Source: Rubripirellula obstinata (GTDB lineage: Bacteria > Planctomycetota > Planctomycetia > Pirellulales > Pirellulaceae). Taken from it: a DNA stretch of 62,029 nt. The notes beneath the pieces were generated by a model. That model saw only the letters and a list, made by a program, of their open reading frames with translations, ran no database searches and was not told the origin of the DNA. Each line of letters opens with the position of its first letter. Within the stretch, counting starts at the first letter, position 1. The stretch spans positions 1 through 62,029 of the forward strand of contig NZ_LWSK01000024.1 in assembly GCF_001642955.1 (NCBI RefSeq). The letters run 5' to 3'. Below are positions 60,198 to 62,029 of the stretch, one piece after another. The position numbers and the translations under genes were made by a program.

Positions 60198-61597
60198 CAA
60201 GCAAACAAACCGTGCTGGTCGTCGACGACGAACCTTCGATTTGTTGGGCGTTGGAAAAAATGCTCACTGGCGAAGGCCACGATGTCGTAACGGCATCCAG
60301 CGCCGAAGAAGGTCTGCGTTTGGCCAGCCAACACCAACCCGCGATGGTGGTATTGGATGTCCGTTTGCCCAAGGCCGACGGCATCACCTCGTTGCCAAAA
60401 TTCTTGAAGGCAACCGGCAACGCGCCGGTCGTCATCATTACCGCGTTTGGCGATTTGGAAACCGCCGTCGCCGCGGTCAAGAACGGCGCGACCGATTACC
60501 TGACCAAGCCCTTCAAGCTTGACGATGCACTTCGCACCTGTCGTTTGGCGCTGCAGCGTTCCAGTCGACCAACCGAGCCCAAAGCCTCGCAGTCCGCCAA
60601 CAGCACCGCGTCGGTCTTGGTCGGTTCGTCGCCCGCGATGCAGCACGTCTTTCGTCAAATCGCACTGGTGGCCGACAGCGATTTGTCCGTCTTGATCACC
60701 GGCGAAACGGGAACCGGAAAAGAGCTGGTCGCTGCGGCCATCCACCGGCACAGTCACCGCGCCGACCAACCTTACATCCCCATCGCACCGGTGGCACTGA
60801 ACCCGGATCTGATCGAGAGTGAATTGTTTGGTCACATCAAAGGAGCCTTCACCGGCGCGGTGGACGACAAGGCCGGTTTGTTCGAGCGTGGCGACGGCGG
60901 CACCGTGCTATTGGACGAAATCGGCGACCTGCCACTGGGCACGCAAGTGAAATTGTTGCGAGTGTTAGAACAAGGCGAGTACACCCGTGTTGGCGACACA
61001 AGTCCGCGCAAAACCGATGTGCGAATTTTGGCGGCGACCAATTGTGATCTCCATTCCGCCGTTGCTGCGGGCGACTTTCGCGAAGACTTGTTTCATCGTC
61101 TGACAGGCATGCAGATTCATCTACCGCCGTTGCGCGAGCGAGTCGATGACATTCCGCCGTTGTGCGAACACTTCTTAACTTCGATGGGCTACGACGAGTC
61201 GACGCTCGATGGTCATCTTGTCGCCGAATTGCAATCACGCCATTGGCACGGCAACGTTCGCGAACTCAAGAACACCGTCGAACACGCTGCCGTCGTTGCG
61301 CGAGGCCGGGCGCTTGCGACCGCCGACTTTCCCGCCCCCAAACCGGGACGCGGCGCGGGCGCGACAGCCTCGATCCAAACGCTCAACCAAATCGTCGCGG
61401 CATGGTCGCAGCAAGCCATCGCCGACAATCCAACCACCGAAACACTTCACAGCGATCTCCTTGCGAAAATTGAACCACCGCTCATGCAAGTCGTCTTGAA
61501 CCACGTGCAAGGCAACCGCGGAAAAGCCGCCGAGATGCTCGGCATCCATCGCAGCACCCTCCGCGACCGACTGAGAGCCTACGGCATCGATGATTGA
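60194..61597 (+). CDS. Sigma-54-dependent response regulator (NtrC family)
   Basis: A 467-residue transcription activator. The receiver domain (1-120) has VDDEPS, the phospho-acceptor Asp55 in VVLDVRLP, TAFGD and TKPF. The AAA+ domain (about 135-370) has Walker A GETGTGKE (170-177), the sigma-54 contact GAFTGA (217-222), Walker B GGTVLLDEIGDL and the conserved R-finger region FREDLFHRL. A Fis-type helix-turn-helix closes the protein (GNRGKAAEMLGIHRSTLRDRL). It activates sigma-54 promoters after phosphorylation by the coupled kinase. The targets are not shown by the sequence. Confidence 0.96.
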   Translation: MTSKQTVLVVDDEPSICWALEKMLTGEGHDVVTASSAEEGLRLASQHQPAMVVLDVRLPKADGITSLPKFLKATGNAPVVIITAFGDLETAVAAVKNGATDYLTKPFKLDDALRTCRLALQRSSRPTEPKASQSANSTASVLVGSSPAMQHVFRQIALVADSDLSVLITGETGTGKELVAAAIHRHSHRADQPYIPIAPVALNPDLIESELFGHIKGAFTGAVDDKAGLFERGDGGTVLLDEIGDLPLGTQVKLLRVLEQGEYTRVGDTSPRKTDVRILAATNCDLHSAVAAGDFREDLFHRLTGMQIHLPPLRERVDDIPPLCEHFLTSMGYDESTLDGHLVAELQSRHWHGNVRELKNTVEHAAVVARGRALATADFPAPKPGRGAGATASIQTLNQIVAAWSQQAIADNPTTETLHSDLLAKIEPPLMQVVLNHVQGNRGKAAEMLGIHRSTLRDRLRAYGIDD

Positions 61598-62029
61598 CCA
61601 AAACCATGACGAAAAAATGAGTTCAGCGATCATGGTTCGTCTCCGAATTTAGCCACACGCTGGGCCGCAAAAAGTCTGGGGTTGCAGCAGTTCTCGTTCG
61701 CGCAAGTTTCATTCTCATCGCGATGGTGACTGCTTCCGCCGGGCTTGTCCCGGCGGAGCAAACGACTTGGTTACCCAAGCGCGATCGAGAGCGCGATCGA
61801 GCGAAATTCGTTGATCCCGCCGGGGTAAGCCTGGGCCTGATGAAAATGTGTCGCCGTCAAGTTGTCACGCCCCTTGAAAGTAGGCCGTAGCGAGCCATAG
61901 CGAGTTACGGCGGTGCGCGCAAATTGCCGTAACTCGCTATGGCTCGCTACGGCCTACATGCTGGCGATCAGGAAAATGTGCCGTTGCCACAATGCTTCCC
62001 AGCGCTGCAGCTTGTGTTGTCTGCCATGG
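61598..62029. repeat. Family I and family A repeats at the window end
   Basis: A family I copy (61661-61833) with gggttgcagcagttctcg and gatcccgccggggtaag, then a family A hairpin (61880-61957; near-perfect 31-bp arms taggccgtagcgagccatag) followed by atgctggcgatcagg, as in the queA array at 1-390. The last ~70 bp show nothing. Confidence 0.8.

Noticed and set aside
60194-61597. A sigma-54 promoter site in the window (TGGC-N8-TTGCA)
   Set aside because: None was found by eye in the intergenic gaps with adequate confidence.

Overview
The window looks like chromosomal DNA of a planctomycete, most likely a Rhodopirellula-like member of the Pirellulales. This rests on the gene families present: a DUF1559 pseudopilin-like protein, DUF1571 and DUF1573 proteins, a Ser/Thr kinase carrying a beta-helix, TadE/TadG-type proteins, many secreted proteins of unknown function, a moderate GC content, and very many palindromic intergenic repeats. 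No phage, plasmid, transposase or CRISPR array was seen. About 55 protein genes and one tRNA gene are supported.

Layout. 1-3600: queA with decayed tandem copies of its own 3' end, two unknown membrane proteins and a histidine phosphatase. 3700-12100: a surface-polysaccharide cluster in two convergent arms; the plus arm has a methyltransferase, pyruvyl transferase, nitroreductase-like protein and Wzx-type flippase, and the minus arm has two GT4 glycosyltransferases and an O-antigen ligase/polymerase-like protein. 12200-14400: a secreted purple-acid-phosphatase-like enzyme and a membrane protein. 14400-15600: a repeat island holding a MITE-like insertion. 15600-18600: a large secreted protein with beta-sandwich repeats ending in a thioredoxin domain. 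19000-19530: tRNA-Glu and csrA. 20250-24900: DUF2203, a coiled-coil protein, an NfeD pair and a small acidic protein. 25000-29500: kinase/beta-helix protein and an M28 glutaminyl-cyclase-like enzyme in one coupled operon. 30290-34350: DUF1573, Maf, a double-DUF3467 protein and a DinB-like protein. 35470-37600: TadE/TadG/TadE. 37650-41640: a Ca-dependent phospholipase C-like protein, beta-carbonic anhydrase plus SulP transporter, and a small secreted protein. 42050-46900: DTW tRNA-modifying enzyme, Lnt, an esterase, a thioesterase and an ACT protein. 47100-49500: DUF1571, a His-rich secreted protein and a FloA fragment. 50260-53750: a STAS protein, MoxR ATPase, an M48-like protein without its zinc motif, and two small proteins. 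54040-57140: a SEC-C protein and a TPR protein. 57640-61600: DUF1559, divergent from a sigma-54 two-component pair.

Shared themes. Several pairs overlap by ATGA and are probably translationally coupled (10841-10844, 13485-13488, 22212-22215, 28004-28007, 60194-60197). Nearly all long gaps are packed with palindromic repeats of at least eight families, often joined to one another. In two places (queA and the DTW gene) the repeat reaches the stop codon or last codons of the gene. The clearest candidates for undescribed biology are the repeat system itself (a MITE-like element with TIRs and a 7-bp direct repeat, seen against an empty relative in the same window; nested hairpins; the amplified queA terminus) and several enzyme-like proteins that seem to have lost catalytic residues (M48-like, NfeD/ClpP-like).
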